Assembly: GCF_000719115.1 (NCBI RefSeq)
Contig: NZ_JOEA01000017.1
Location: 124,001-188,000, forward strand
From: Lentzea albidocapillata
GTDB lineage: Bacteria > Actinomycetota > Actinomycetes > Mycobacteriales > Pseudonocardiaceae
Direction: 5' to 3'
Length of the DNA: 64,000 nucleotides
This document shows, piece after piece, positions 35,801 through 44,623 of this stretch (its first letter is position 1; every line of letters begins with the position of its first letter). The position numbers and the translations under genes are program-made. The notes below the pieces were generated by a model. It was not told the DNA's origin and searched no databases. It was given only the letters and a program-made list of their open reading frames with translations.

Positions 35801-36913
35801 CGAGTTGTCTCGGGCTACGGCTCGACCAGCCGCAAGGATGTTCTTCGCCGCGTTGAGGTCCCGGTCGTGCCGGGTGCGACAGCCCGGACACGTCCAGTGC
35901 CGGGCCGAGAGCTTCAGCTCGGTGAGCAGATGCCCACAGGTCGAGCAGGTCTTGCTGGACGGAAACCAGCGGTCGATCACGACCAACACGCGACCGGCAC
36001 GTTCGCATTTGTACTGAAGTTGCCGCCGAAACTCCCCCCAGCCCGCGTCAGAGATGGCGCGGGAGAGACGACGGTTGCGGACCATGCCCGCGATGTTGAG
36101 GTCCTCGATCGCGATCACATCTGCGCACCGCACCAGGGCGGTGCTGGTGCGATGCAGAAAGTCCTGCCGCGCGTGACGGATCTTTCGATGTGCGCGCGCG
36201 ACCCTGACCTTCGCCTTGAGGCGATTGCTGCTGCCAGGACGACAACGAGCCAATCTACGTTGATAGCGCGCCAAGTTGCGGGCCTTGCGCGCCAGGTGCT
36301 GAGGGGCGGCTATGCGCTCGTTGTCGCTCGTCACGAGGAAGTTGGTGAGTCCAAGGTCGACACCAACTCCGTGGCTGACCGGCTCAGCCGGAGCAGGTGT
36401 TTCGGCGTCAACGGCAAAGGTCACGTACCAGCGACCGTCCGGCTCTCGAGAGACGACCACCATCGTGGGGTCGAGCGTGGCCACTTCCACTCTTGCGAAC
36501 GACCAGGTGAACCGCAGCGGCACATCGGTTTTTGCCAGCGTCACCACGCCATCGCGCATCCGAAACGCCGAGCGCGTGTAGTGCGCGCTCTGGTATCCGG
36601 TGCGGGACTTGAATCTGGGGTAACGAGATCGCCCGGAGAAGAAGTGAAGGAACGCGGAGTGCTGATGCCGCAATGTCTGCTGCAGTGGTACAGAGGACAC
36701 CTCCGACAGGAAGGCGAGTTCATCGGATCGCTTCCACGTCGTCAATGCAGCATCGGTCTCACGATAGGACGTGCGAGCGCCATCGATGCGGTAGCGACGG
36801 CTTCGCTCGCTCAGGGTCTTGTTCCACACCAGACGTACGCACCCGAACGTGCGATTCAACACCGCAGCTTGTTCTGCAGTCGGGTAGGCCCGACATCTGT
36901 ACGCCGTTCGCAC
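35705..36913 (-). CDS. tnpB: TnpB, RNA-guided nuclease of the IS element
   Basis: 402 residues from the GTG at 36913. The start RTAYRCRAYPTAEQAAVLNRTFGCVRLVWN is typical of TnpB. The RuvC residues are Asp186 (GVDLGLTNF), Glu270 (IAIEDLNIAGM) and Asp352 (HDRDLNAAKNI), and the zinc finger Cys are 323, 326, 342 and 345 (CSTCG, CPGC). All catalytic residues are present, so it may be active. Upstream in-frame starts (to 37006) would run into the left end and are less likely. Confidence 0.9.
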   Translation of the reverse strand: MRTAYRCRAYPTAEQAAVLNRTFGCVRLVWNKTLSERSRRYRIDGARTSYRETDAALTTWKRSDELAFLSEVSSVPLQQTLRHQHSAFLHFFSGRSRYPRFKSRTGYQSAHYTRSAFRMRDGVVTLAKTDVPLRFTWSFARVEVATLDPTMVVVSREPDGRWYVTFAVDAETPAPAEPVSHGVGVDLGLTNFLVTSDNERIAAPQHLARKARNLARYQRRLARCRPGSSNRLKAKVRVARAHRKIRHARQDFLHRTSTALVRCADVIAIEDLNIAGMVRNRRLSRAISDAGWGEFRRQLQYKCERAGRVLVVIDRWFPSSKTCSTCGHLLTELKLSARHWTCPGCRTRHDRDLNAAKNILAAGRAVARDNSGDACGADVRRQGPSLPRSAVKQEPRVVRHGA

Positions 36914-36993
36914 AACCAGCAAGGTACCGGTACTGAAATGATCAGTGAGACGCCTCCCCGGCTCGGACGCCGGGAGCTCCAGGGGAGGCCGAT

Positions 36994-38085
36994 GTGAGCA
37001 CAACACTTTCGAACCGCACCCTCAACCGGACCCTCCTGGCGCGGCAGCTGCTCCTGGAGCGGACGTCCATGCCGATCGTCGAGGCCGTCGAGCACCTCGG
37101 CGGTCTTCAGGCCCAGGCACCGATCCCGCCGTACCTCGCGCTGTGGACGCGGCTCAAGCCGTACAAGGTCGACGCGCTGAGCAAGCTCATCATCGACCGC
37201 TCGCTGGTGCGGATGACGTTGTGGCGCGGCACCTTGCACCTGATCTCGGCCGGCGACGTGTACCTGATGCGCACCGCTTTGCAGCCGGAGCTCAACAAGT
37301 GGGCGAAGATCGTGATGCCGCCCGCGACCCGAGTCGAGATCGACCTCGACAAGCTGGCGCGGATCACCCGTGAGTACATCGACGCCGAACCGCGCACGGT
37401 CGCGGAGATCGGCGCGCACCTGGAGGAGCACTTCCCCGAGGCCAGGGCCCGCGAGATGTCGACGCAGGCACAGATGCTGGTGCCGATGATCCAGGTGCCG
37501 CCGCGCGGGATCTGGGGCGTGGGCGGCGTTCCGCAGAACGTCGCCATGGCCTCGTGGCTGGGACGCGAGCTTCCCGAGCAGGCCGCCGTGCCGGAGCTGA
37601 TCAAGCGGTACCTGCGGGCGTTCGGACCGGCGACGCTCGCGGACATGCAGGCCTGGTCGCGGTTGATCGGGCTCAAGGCGCACGCGGCGGACCTCGAACT
37701 GGTGGAGTACAAGAACGAGGACGGCAAGGTGCTGCTCGACGTGCCGGACGGCGTGATCGTGTCCGAGGACGTGCCGGCACCCGCGCGGTTGTTGCCCGCG
37801 TTCGACAACGTGTTGCTGGGGCACGCGGACCGGAAGCGGATCATGAGCGAGGACGCGCGGTCGCGGTGGGGCGCGGTGCGCAACGGCGTGTTCCCGCCGA
37901 CGTTCCTCGTGGACGGGTTCCTGCGCGGCACCTGGAACGTGGTGGAGAACAAGGACGCGGCGACGCTGACGATCGAGCCGTACTTCAGGACCACCAAGAA
38001 GGACATGGCCGGCGTGATCCGCGAGGCCAAGGCGGTGCTGAAGATCATGGCGCCGAAGAAGCCGCACGTGATCGTCGCGCCGTAG
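36994..38085 (+). CDS. AlkZ-like winged-helix DNA glycosylase family protein
   Basis: 363 residues of the HTH_42 (YcaQ/AlkZ/AlkX) family, built of tandem winged helices and a beta-barrel. AlkZ uses a QxQ motif to excise bulky and cross-linked alkyl-purines, while E. coli YcaQ/AlkX has QxD. Here the motif is GGLQAQAP with Gln39 and Gln41, the AlkZ form. WRGTLHLISAGDVYLMR and the C-terminal FDNVLLGHADRKRI are family features. GGGGAGG lies 5 nt before the GTG. No toxin-synthesis genes are adjacent. Confidence 0.82.
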   Translation: MSTTLSNRTLNRTLLARQLLLERTSMPIVEAVEHLGGLQAQAPIPPYLALWTRLKPYKVDALSKLIIDRSLVRMTLWRGTLHLISAGDVYLMRTALQPELNKWAKIVMPPATRVEIDLDKLARITREYIDAEPRTVAEIGAHLEEHFPEARAREMSTQAQMLVPMIQVPPRGIWGVGGVPQNVAMASWLGRELPEQAAVPELIKRYLRAFGPATLADMQAWSRLIGLKAHAADLELVEYKNEDGKVLLDVPDGVIVSEDVPAPARLLPAFDNVLLGHADRKRIMSEDARSRWGAVRNGVFPPTFLVDGFLRGTWNVVENKDAATLTIEPYFRTTKKDMAGVIREAKAVLKIMAPKKPHVIVAP

Positions 38086-38090
38086 AGCCG

Positions 38091-38825
38091 TCACACGCCG
38101 GGACTGGCCGTGCCGACCAGGTTCTCGCCGGGCACCGGTGCGCTGTCCTTTGTGGACCTGCGTGTCCGGGCCAACGGCGCCAGGGTGCGCTGGACGATGA
38201 AGTACTCGGCCACCAGAACGTTGACCAGGATGGACGCCCACCCGGAGGCATCGTAGATCGCCTCGAACTCCAGCCCGGGGAACGACGACTTCACCGCGAG
38301 CCCGGTGATCAGGTAGATGCGCAGGGTCACGGCCGCGAAGGTGAGGGCGTAGTTGCGGATCATCCACACCCGGTGCAGCGCCACCTCACCGCGCCGGATG
38401 GTGCGGTAGGCCTTGGCCGCGGTGTACAGCCATGCCACGGCGAGGATGTAGAACGCGACCCGGATCGAGAAGCCGCTGAGTGAGAACGTCGCGGCGAACA
38501 ACGACGCGACCGCCGCGACCACGACGGAGATCAGGTAGATCCGGCCGAGCAGCCGGTGCAGCCGGGGACTGCGCGCACGCAGCCGGCTCACGAACTGGAA
38601 CGGGCCGATGATCAGGGCCAGACCTCCGGGCAGGGCATGCACCGCGAGCGTCAGGTAGTGCAGAGCCACGTCCGGGTTGACCGGCACGTTGCTGGCCTCC
38701 GGGTTCCCGCTCAGGTACGGCGGGACCGCATAGCCGGCGATGCCGATCGCCAGCACGGCGGTCAGGCCCCAGGACGCCCACCACCAGCGACGCCGGGCGG
38801 TTCTGGACAGGGATGTGGTGGTCAT
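38091..38825 (-). CDS. DUF2306 integral membrane protein
   Basis: 244 residues with about seven to eight membrane spans. ALHYLTLAVHALPGGLALIIGPFQFVSRLRARSPRLHRLLGRIYL and the histidines in ALHRVWMIRNYALTFAAVTLRIYL are typical of the family; the conserved His suggest metal or heme binding, but the function is unknown. Divergent from the TetR gene, a likely regulator. Confidence 0.85.
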   Translation of the reverse strand: MTTTSLSRTARRRWWWASWGLTAVLAIGIAGYAVPPYLSGNPEASNVPVNPDVALHYLTLAVHALPGGLALIIGPFQFVSRLRARSPRLHRLLGRIYLISVVVAAVASLFAATFSLSGFSIRVAFYILAVAWLYTAAKAYRTIRRGEVALHRVWMIRNYALTFAAVTLRIYLITGLAVKSSFPGLEFEAIYDASGWASILVNVLVAEYFIVQRTLAPLARTRRSTKDSAPVPGENLVGTASPGV

Positions 38826-38868
38826 TTCAACTCCAGGCTCCTGGCGACATCTGCGTGATACAGAACCG

Positions 38869-38898
38869 TTGGTGAGTGGCTCTGTCAGGCGCGATACT
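38869..38898 (+). promoter_or_regulatory. Predicted promoter of the tetR gene
   Basis: TTGGTG (38869-38874) and GATACT (38893-38898) with 18 nt between. Just downstream, GAGC-GAT-GCTC (38909-38919) is a small palindrome that could be a TetR half of the operator. The intergenic region separates the tetR and DUF2306 genes. Confidence 0.4.
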
Positions 38899-38987
38899 AC
38901 ACACTAACGAGCGATGCTCAACTGTTTGTGTGACCCTCTCACAGAAGGGAGCGATGTTAGGGTTGCCGGCCAGGAAGGGAGTCCCCG

Positions 38988-39653
38988 ATGCAGCCAGCAA
39001 CCGCCCGCAGCCCGATGCGGGAGCGGTTCCGTGAGCAGGTTCGAGAGGACGTCAAAGCAGCAGCACTCGACCAGCTGACCACCGGAGGAGCGCAGGCGAT
39101 CTCGATCAAGGCCATCGCCAAGCAGCTCGGGGTTTCCGGCACGGCGCTCTACCGCTACTTCGCAGGCCGCGACGAACTGCTGACCGCCCTGGTCATCGAC
39201 GCCTACGGTGACCTGCGCCAAGCGCTGGAACGAGGGTTCGAGACCGACAGCGATCCGGAAGAACGAGTCCGGAGCATGGCCCGCGAGTACCGGGCCTGGG
39301 CACTGGCCGAGCCGCACCGCTACGAACTGCTGTTCAAGCCGCCATTGCCGGGGTACGACGCGCACACCGAACCACTCGCGGCAGCGGCGCGCTCTCTCAT
39401 GGAGGTCCTGCTGGCGGCTCTGCACGGCATCGACGACCCCGCATCGACCGAAGACCTCAAGCCGGCGACCGGGGAGCAGGTGCTCGCCGCCAGAAGCGCC
39501 GGCACCGAGGAGTTCCAGCTGGCCGTCTCCGTGTGGTCACGCCTGCACGGCATCGTCAGCCTCGAACTGGGCGGTGGCTTCACGGCGATGCACCTCGACG
39601 CCGACGTCCTCTTCGAACGGGAGTTGCGGGTGCTCGTCGAACGACTTGGTTAA
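38988..39653 (+). CDS. TetR-family regulator (WHG-type C-terminus)
   Basis: 221 residues. The HTH reads AISIKAIAKQLGVSGTALYRYFAGRDELLTALV (about 37-70). The ligand domain with PHRYELLFKPPLPGY and WSRLHGIVSLELGGGF fits the TetR_C_13/WHG group. The effector is unknown. It is divergent from DUF2306 and its stop overlaps the LysR stop by four bases. Confidence 0.9.
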   Translation: MQPATARSPMRERFREQVREDVKAAALDQLTTGGAQAISIKAIAKQLGVSGTALYRYFAGRDELLTALVIDAYGDLRQALERGFETDSDPEERVRSMAREYRAWALAEPHRYELLFKPPLPGYDAHTEPLAAAARSLMEVLLAALHGIDDPASTEDLKPATGEQVLAARSAGTEEFQLAVSVWSRLHGIVSLELGGGFTAMHLDADVLFERELRVLVERLG

Positions 39654-40543
39654 ACCGCGACCTGCTTGATCACGTCGAGAGCGGCGGTGATGGCCGGGCG
39701 GCGAGACGCCTGCGTCCGCCACACCGCGTACAACCGCCGCGTCGGCGTCGGCCGCAACGGCACGGCCCTGACGCTGTCCGGCACCTCTCCCCTGCCCAGC
39801 TGCGGGATCAGCGCCACCCCGATCCCCTTGGCCAGCAACGCCATCTGCGTCCGGTACTCGCTGATCCGGTACGCCACCACCGGTTCGATGCCCGCGCCGT
39901 GGAACGTCCGTTCCAGCCAGTCGAAGCAGATCGACCCCTCCGTCTGGCAGATCCACCGCTCGCCGGCGAGGTCGACAGGTTCGAGGAACTCCTTGCGCGA
40001 CAACGGGTTCGTGACCGGGATCAGCACCTCCGCGACGTCGTTGACGATGAACGCGCGCGACAGCGACGCCGGCACTGGCAGTGGCGTGTTCGCCCAGTCG
40101 TGCACGATCGCCATGTCGAGCTCGCCGCGTGCGACGGCCTCGGTGGCGTAGGGCGGGTCGATCTCCGTGAGCCGCACGTCGAGGGCCGGGTGCAGCTCGG
40201 TCAGTCTGACGAGGACGTCCGGAAGCAGTCCGCGGGCGGCCGTGGCGAACGAGCCGATGCAGAGGCGGCCGATCGCGGCGCCTCGCTGTTCCTCCAGCGC
40301 TACCTCAGCCTCCTCGACGAGCTTGAGGACCTGGCTCGCGGTGTCGGCGAGCAGGCGGGCGGCGTCGGTGAGGCGGACGCCGCGGCCACTGCGTTCCAGC
40401 AGCGTGGTGCGGGTCTCGCGTTCGAGTTTGGCGATCTGCTGCGACACCGCGGACGGCGTGTAGCCGAGCACCTCGGCCGCGGCGCCGACCGTGCCGTGCA
40501 CGGCGATGGCGTGCAGGGCCTTCAGCCTTCCCAGATCGAGCAT
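39650..40543 (-). CDS. LysR-family transcriptional regulator
   Basis: 297 residues. The winged HTH is LKALHAIAVHGTVGAAAEVLGYTPSAVSQQIAKLER (about 7-42), followed by a periplasmic-binding-type effector domain. It is divergent from the EamA exporter gene (72 bp between starts) and most likely regulates it. Confidence 0.93.
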   Translation of the reverse strand: MLDLGRLKALHAIAVHGTVGAAAEVLGYTPSAVSQQIAKLERETRTTLLERSGRGVRLTDAARLLADTASQVLKLVEEAEVALEEQRGAAIGRLCIGSFATAARGLLPDVLVRLTELHPALDVRLTEIDPPYATEAVARGELDMAIVHDWANTPLPVPASLSRAFIVNDVAEVLIPVTNPLSRKEFLEPVDLAGERWICQTEGSICFDWLERTFHGAGIEPVVAYRISEYRTQMALLAKGIGVALIPQLGRGEVPDSVRAVPLRPTPTRRLYAVWRTQASRRPAITAALDVIKQVAV

Positions 40544-40544
40544 G

Positions 40545-40555
40545 TAGCAATGCTA
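40545..40555. promoter_or_regulatory. LysR-type palindrome
   Basis: TAGCA-A-TGCTA, a perfect short palindrome of the T-N11-A type, immediately before the lysR start. A related ACTA...TAGT pair lies at about 40579-40594, giving a two-site layout between lysR and eamA. Confidence 0.45.
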
Positions 40556-40615
40556 AACCCATGACCTTAGAAATCGGAACTAGTGCTAAATAGTTGTAGA
40601 GCGCAATCTTGAGGC

Positions 40616-41509
40616 ATGAGTCCCCGCCACGTTCTGCTCGCTGTGCTGGTCGCCGCCATCTGGGGCTTCAACTTCGTCGTGCTCAAGATCGGCCTGGACG
40701 AGTTCCCGCCGATCCTGTTCTCCGCGCTGCGGTTCCTCGCGGCGGCGGTGCCCGCGATCTTCTTCATCGGCCGGCCGTCGGTGGCGTGGCGCTGGGTCAT
40801 CTCGGTCGGGCTGGTGCTGGGCGTCGCGAAGTTCAGCTTCCTGTTCATCGGCCTCAAGGCGGGCATGCCGGCGGGGCTGTCGAGCCTGGTGCTGCAGAGC
40901 CAGGTCATCTTCACGGCGGTGTTCGCGGCGGTCGTGCTGCACGAACGGCCGAAGCCCGTGCAGATCACCGGCATCGTTCTGGCCCTCGCGGGAATCGGGG
41001 TGATCGCGTGGGACTACGGCCTCTCGTCGCCGCTGCTCGGGTTCGCGCTGATCGTCGCGGCGGCGGTCTGCTGGGGCGTGTCGAACGTGCTGATGCGGTA
41101 CGCACGGCCGGCGGACACGTTGCGGTTCATGGTGTGGGTGAGTGCCGTTGCGGTGCTTCCACTGTTCGCGCTGTCGGCACTGACCGAGGACATGAGCGCG
41201 CTCGGCCGCCTCGACTGGGCCGGTGTGGGCGCGGTCGGGTACGTCGCGTGGATCTCGACGTTGCTCGGGTTCGGCATCTGGGGATTCCTGCTGCGCCAGT
41301 ACGAGTCGTCCGTCGTGGCGCCGTTCTCGTTGCTGGTGCCGGTGTTCGGCATGTTCTCGGCGTGGGCGTTCCTCGGCGAGGACCTGACCGGGCTGCAGGC
41401 CGTCGCCGGTGGCCTGGTGCTGGTCGGGCTGGCTATTCCGCAGCTGCTGGGGCGCCGGGCGGCACGAACGGAAGTCCTGCCGGAGCCCCTCGTTCCAGCA
41501 GGTCGATGA
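40616..41509 (+). CDS. EamA/DMT-family exporter
   Basis: 297 residues with ten membrane spans in two EamA repeats (first [32 protein letters not shown], second [15 protein letters not shown]). The family exports amino acids and metabolites; the substrate is not known. Its last 26 codons overlap the convergent cobQ gene (77 bp). Confidence 0.92.
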   Translation: MSPRHVLLAVLVAAIWGFNFVVLKIGLDEFPPILFSALRFLAAAVPAIFFIGRPSVAWRWVISVGLVLGVAKFSFLFIGLKAGMPAGLSSLVLQSQVIFTAVFAAVVLHERPKPVQITGIVLALAGIGVIAWDYGLSSPLLGFALIVAAAVCWGVSNVLMRYARPADTLRFMVWVSAVAVLPLFALSALTEDMSALGRLDWAGVGAVGYVAWISTLLGFGIWGFLLRQYESSVVAPFSLLVPVFGMFSAWAFLGEDLTGLQAVAGGLVLVGLAIPQLLGRRAARTEVLPEPLVPAGR

Positions 41510-42953
41510 CGGCCTTCGTGTCGAGGTGATCGGCGACCAGGTCGCCCAGCAGGTCCAGCTGGGCCTCGCGGGCGGCCTGGAAGCTCACCTCGCCCGGTTC
41601 GAAGTCGCGGCCCGCACGCTCGGCCGCCCAGCGCAGGAACCTGCGGCGGAACGCGTCGTTCTCCAGCAGGCCGTGCCAGTGGGTGCCGAGCACGCGGTCG
41701 GTCTGGGCGCCTTCGTCACCGATGAGTGGGGTCTCGCCGCTTCGGACGACCTGGCCGTGGTGGATCTCGTAGCCGGTCACGGGCTCGTCCCACGCGGTGC
41801 CCGACGGCGTGGCGAGGGTTTTGCGCGGCTGGAAGCGGATGTCGACATCGAGCAGGCCGAGGCCGTCGACCGTGCCACGTCCCGACTCCACGTCGTCCTC
41901 GATGCGTTTCGACAGCATCTGGAACCCGCCGCAGATGCCGAGCACCGGGCCGTCGAAGCGCTGGATCGCCTGCGCCAGACCGGTTTCCCGCAACCAGGCG
42001 AGGTCGGAGACGGTGGCCTTCGAACCGGGCAGCACGACGAGGTCCGCGTCGGCCAGCCGGGACGGCTCGGTCACGAACCGCACCGAGACACCGGGCTCGC
42101 AGGCCAGCGCCTCGGCGTCGGTGGCGTTCGAGACGCGCGGCAACCGGATCACGGCGACCCGCAGCCAGTCACGCTTCGGCGGCTGCGGCCTGCCGATCAC
42201 GCCGTCCGCGTTGTAGGACAACGAATCCTCGGCGTCGAGCCACAGTTCCTCGCTCCACGGCAGCACACCGAGCACCGGCCGGCCGGTCAAGGCTTTGAGC
42301 TGGCGCAGGCCCGGTTCGAGCAGACGCGGGTCGCCGCGGAACTTGTTGACGACGAAGCCGGAGATCAACGCCTGGTCCGCGGCGTCCAGCACCGCGACCG
42401 TGCCGAAGAGGTGCGCGAACACGCCACCTCGGTCGATGTCACCGACGACGAGCACCGGCAGGTTCGCGTTGACGGCCAGGCCCATGTTCGCGATGTCGTT
42501 GGCGCGCAGGTTGATCTCGGCCGGCGAGCCCGCACCCTCGCAGATCACGACCTCGTGGTCACGCCTGAGCTCGTCCAAAGTGGACAACACGGTGCCGAGC
42601 AGCTGCTGCTTGCGTTCGCGGTAGCTCAGCGCCGAGACCTCGCCGACCGCCTGGCCGAGCACGACGACCTGGGACGTGCGGTCACTGCCGGGCTTGAGCA
42701 GCACCGGGTTGAACCGGACGCTCGGCTCCTTGAACGCCGCCCGCGCCTGCACCGCCTGGGCCCGGCCGATCTCCCCGCCGTCGAGTGTGACGAACGAGTT
42801 GTTCGACATGTTCTGCGCCTTGAACGGCACCACGTCGACGCCCTGGCGTGCCAGAAAGCGGCACAGACCGGCCACCAGGACGCTCTTGCCCGCGTCCGAG
42901 GTCGTCCCACAGATCAACATCGCGCCCCGCATGGACGCCAATGCTGCCATCAT
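41433..42953 (-). CDS. cobQ: Cobyric acid synthase
   Basis: CobQ/CbiP amidates side chains b, d, e and g of adenosylcobyrinic a,c-diamide. The dethiobiotin-synthetase-like part has GTTSDAGKS and [14 protein letters not shown]; the glutaminase part has the nucleophile Cys in [10 protein letters not shown] and the His in YEIHHGQV and THWHGLLEN. The start is ATG 42953 ([13 protein letters not shown]) or ATG 42932 (MRGAML). It stands apart from the main cobalamin operon 32 kb away, and no riboswitch is seen in front of it. Confidence 0.92.
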   Translation of the reverse strand: MMAALASMRGAMLICGTTSDAGKSVLVAGLCRFLARQGVDVVPFKAQNMSNNSFVTLDGGEIGRAQAVQARAAFKEPSVRFNPVLLKPGSDRTSQVVVLGQAVGEVSALSYRERKQQLLGTVLSTLDELRRDHEVVICEGAGSPAEINLRANDIANMGLAVNANLPVLVVGDIDRGGVFAHLFGTVAVLDAADQALISGFVVNKFRGDPRLLEPGLRQLKALTGRPVLGVLPWSEELWLDAEDSLSYNADGVIGRPQPPKRDWLRVAVIRLPRVSNATDAEALACEPGVSVRFVTEPSRLADADLVVLPGSKATVSDLAWLRETGLAQAIQRFDGPVLGICGGFQMLSKRIEDDVESGRGTVDGLGLLDVDIRFQPRKTLATPSGTAWDEPVTGYEIHHGQVVRSGETPLIGDEGAQTDRVLGTHWHGLLENDAFRRRFLRWAAERAGRDFEPGEVSFQAAREAQLDLLGDLVADHLDTKAVIDLLERGAPAGLPFVPPGAPAAAE

Positions 42954-42959
42954 CACCCC

Positions 42960-43640
42960 ATGCTCACCGTCGTGCTCATGCACAGCCCGTTCCTCGGCCC
43001 TTCGAGCATGCGCCCGCTCGCCGACGAACTGGCCTCCGACGGGGTGGCCGTCCTGCTGGTCGACCTGCAGATGAGGATCAACGAGGCGCCCGTGCACCAG
43101 CGGCTGATCGGCGCCTTCGCCGACGCCCTGGAGGACGCCGGCGTCGGCGGCCCGCTGGTGCTGGTGGGCCACAGCGGCGCGGGCCCGTTGCTGCCGTGCT
43201 TCGCCGACGCCCTCGAGCTGGACGTGGCCGGTCTGGTGTTCCTCGACTCCGACCTGCCCACGCCGGGCAAGGCGTGGCGCGAGACCGTCGATCCGGCTCT
43301 CGTGAACCAGCTCAAGGCGTCCGTGCGGGACGGCAGGCTGCCGCGCTGGGACCGCTGGTTCGACTCGGACCCGCTGAAGCTCGTGCCCGCCGGCCTGCGC
43401 GAGGAGATGCGCGACGAGGCACCCGAGGTGCCGTGGGACTTCATGAAGGAGCAGCGCCCGGTCGTCGAGTGGTCCGGCGCGTGCGGGTACGTGCTGCTGT
43501 CGTCGTTCTACGAGGACGCGGCGGGTCGCGCCGCGGAACTCGGCTGGCCCGTGGAGCGCCTGGAGTCGCACCACCTGGCGGCCGCGACGTCGCCGTCGGC
43601 TGTCGCGGCCGCGCTGAAGACCGTCGTCAGCAAACTGTGA
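42960..43640 (+). CDS. Small alpha/beta hydrolase
   Basis: 226 residues. [21 protein letters not shown], then the nucleophile Ser72 in [11 protein letters not shown] and [13 protein letters not shown]. The final His is in [11 protein letters not shown]. The substrate is unknown. Its ATG is only 6 bp from the divergent cobQ ATG at 42953, so both promoters must lie within the opposite coding sequence. It overlaps map by 14 bp at the 3' end. Confidence 0.85.
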   Translation: MLTVVLMHSPFLGPSSMRPLADELASDGVAVLLVDLQMRINEAPVHQRLIGAFADALEDAGVGGPLVLVGHSGAGPLLPCFADALELDVAGLVFLDSDLPTPGKAWRETVDPALVNQLKASVRDGRLPRWDRWFDSDPLKLVPAGLREEMRDEAPEVPWDFMKEQRPVVEWSGACGYVLLSSFYEDAAGRAAELGWPVERLESHHLAAATSPSAVAAALKTVVSKL

Positions 43641-44484
43641 GGATCTCCGAGCCGGTGTCGGTCACGACGATCGTGTGCTCGAACTGAGCGGTCCAGCTCT
43701 TGTCCTTCGTGGTGACGGTCCAGCCGTCGTCCCACATCTCGCCCTCGTAGTCCCCGAGCGTGATCATCGGCTCGATCGTGAACGTCATGCCGGGCTCCAG
43801 CACCGTCTTCACCGACGGCTCGTCGTAGTGCAGGACCACGAGCCCGCTGTGGAACGCGCGGCCGATGCCGTGGCCCGTGAAGTCGCGTACGACGCCGTAG
43901 CCGAACCGGTTGGCGTACGCCTCGATGACGCGGCCGACGACGTTGAGCTCGCGGCCGGGCTTCACGGCCTTGATGGCGCGCATCGTCGCCTCGTGCGTGC
44001 GCTCGACGAGGAGCTTGGCCTCCTCGGAGACGTTGCCCGCGAGGAACGTGGCGTTCGTGTCGCCGTGCACGCCACCGATGAACGCGGTGACGTCGATGTT
44101 CACGATGTCGCCGTCCTCGACGACGGTGCTGTCCGGGATGCCGTGGCAGATGACCTCGTTGAGCGAGGTGCAGCACGACTTCGGGAAGCCGCGGTAGCCC
44201 AGCGTCGACGGGTACGCGCCGTTGTCGCAGAGGAACTCGTGCGCGACGGCGTCGATCTCGTCCGTCGTCACGCCCGGCACGACGACCTTGCCGGCCTCCT
44301 GCAGCGCCTGGGCGGCGAGGCGCCCGGCGATCCGCATGGCTTCGATGATCTCCGGCGTCTGCACCCACGGGTCGGTGCCGCGCGTCGGCGCGGGCTTGTC
44401 GACGTACTCGGGACGCACGATGCGCGAAGGCACCTGACGCCGCGAAGATTGCACACCGGGTTGCAGCGGAGCACGAACAGACAT
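43627..44484 (-). CDS. map: Type I methionine aminopeptidase
   Basis: 285 residues. Removes the initiator methionine from nascent proteins. The five metal ligands are visible in [20 protein letters not shown] (two Asp), GHGIGRAFH (His), TIEPM (Glu) and QFEHT (Glu). An N-terminal extension of about 40 residues with PxxP-like segments (RAPLQPGVQ) is as in mycobacterial MapB. The ATG at 44484 has GGAG upstream. Last gene of the conserved block that starts with dxr. Confidence 0.95.
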   Translation of the reverse strand: MSVRAPLQPGVQSSRRQVPSRIVRPEYVDKPAPTRGTDPWVQTPEIIEAMRIAGRLAAQALQEAGKVVVPGVTTDEIDAVAHEFLCDNGAYPSTLGYRGFPKSCCTSLNEVICHGIPDSTVVEDGDIVNIDVTAFIGGVHGDTNATFLAGNVSEEAKLLVERTHEATMRAIKAVKPGRELNVVGRVIEAYANRFGYGVVRDFTGHGIGRAFHSGLVVLHYDEPSVKTVLEPGMTFTIEPMITLGDYEGEMWDDGWTVTTKDKSWTAQFEHTIVVTDTGSEILTVC

Positions 44485-44494
44485 GCTCTCCAGA

Positions 44495-44623
44495 TTAGCC
44501 GTCCGCGCGTGGACCACCCTGAACCTGGTCCTCGGCACGAGGCTCCGGCAGCCTGGGCGCGGGCAGCAGGATGCCGGCCCGGATCAGCCGTTCACGCGTG
44601 GTCAGGTCCTTGGTCTTGCTCAT
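44495..44623 (-). CDS. Small 42-residue protein coupled to the PBP gene
   Basis: The ATG (44621-44623) shares a base with the PBP stop (TGATG). The product reads [31 protein letters not shown] and so on; it is basic at the start and proline-rich in the middle. It ends 11 nt before map. No known domain is recognised. The start [21 protein letters not shown] looks like a real folded segment rather than random sequence. Confidence 0.55.
   Translation of the reverse strand: MSKTKDLTTRERLIRAGILLPAPRLPEPRAEDQVQGGPRADG

Larger units (their letters stand above)
35647..36955 (-). mobile_element. IS200/IS605-type element carrying only tnpB
   Basis: The element contains tnpB but no tnpA, like the IS1341 group. 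The right end (35651-35700) shows two subterminal hairpins: ACCTGCC/GGCAGGT (35682-35699) and TCCTG/CAGGA (35661-35675), then GGGAAGAAGTCAA on the minus strand, the usual RE form. A left-end hairpin ACTGA/TCAGT is at 36932-36946. It lies between the epoxide hydrolase and the AlkZ-like gene and disrupts neither. The left limit is approximate; mobilisation would need TnpA in trans. Confidence 0.75.
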
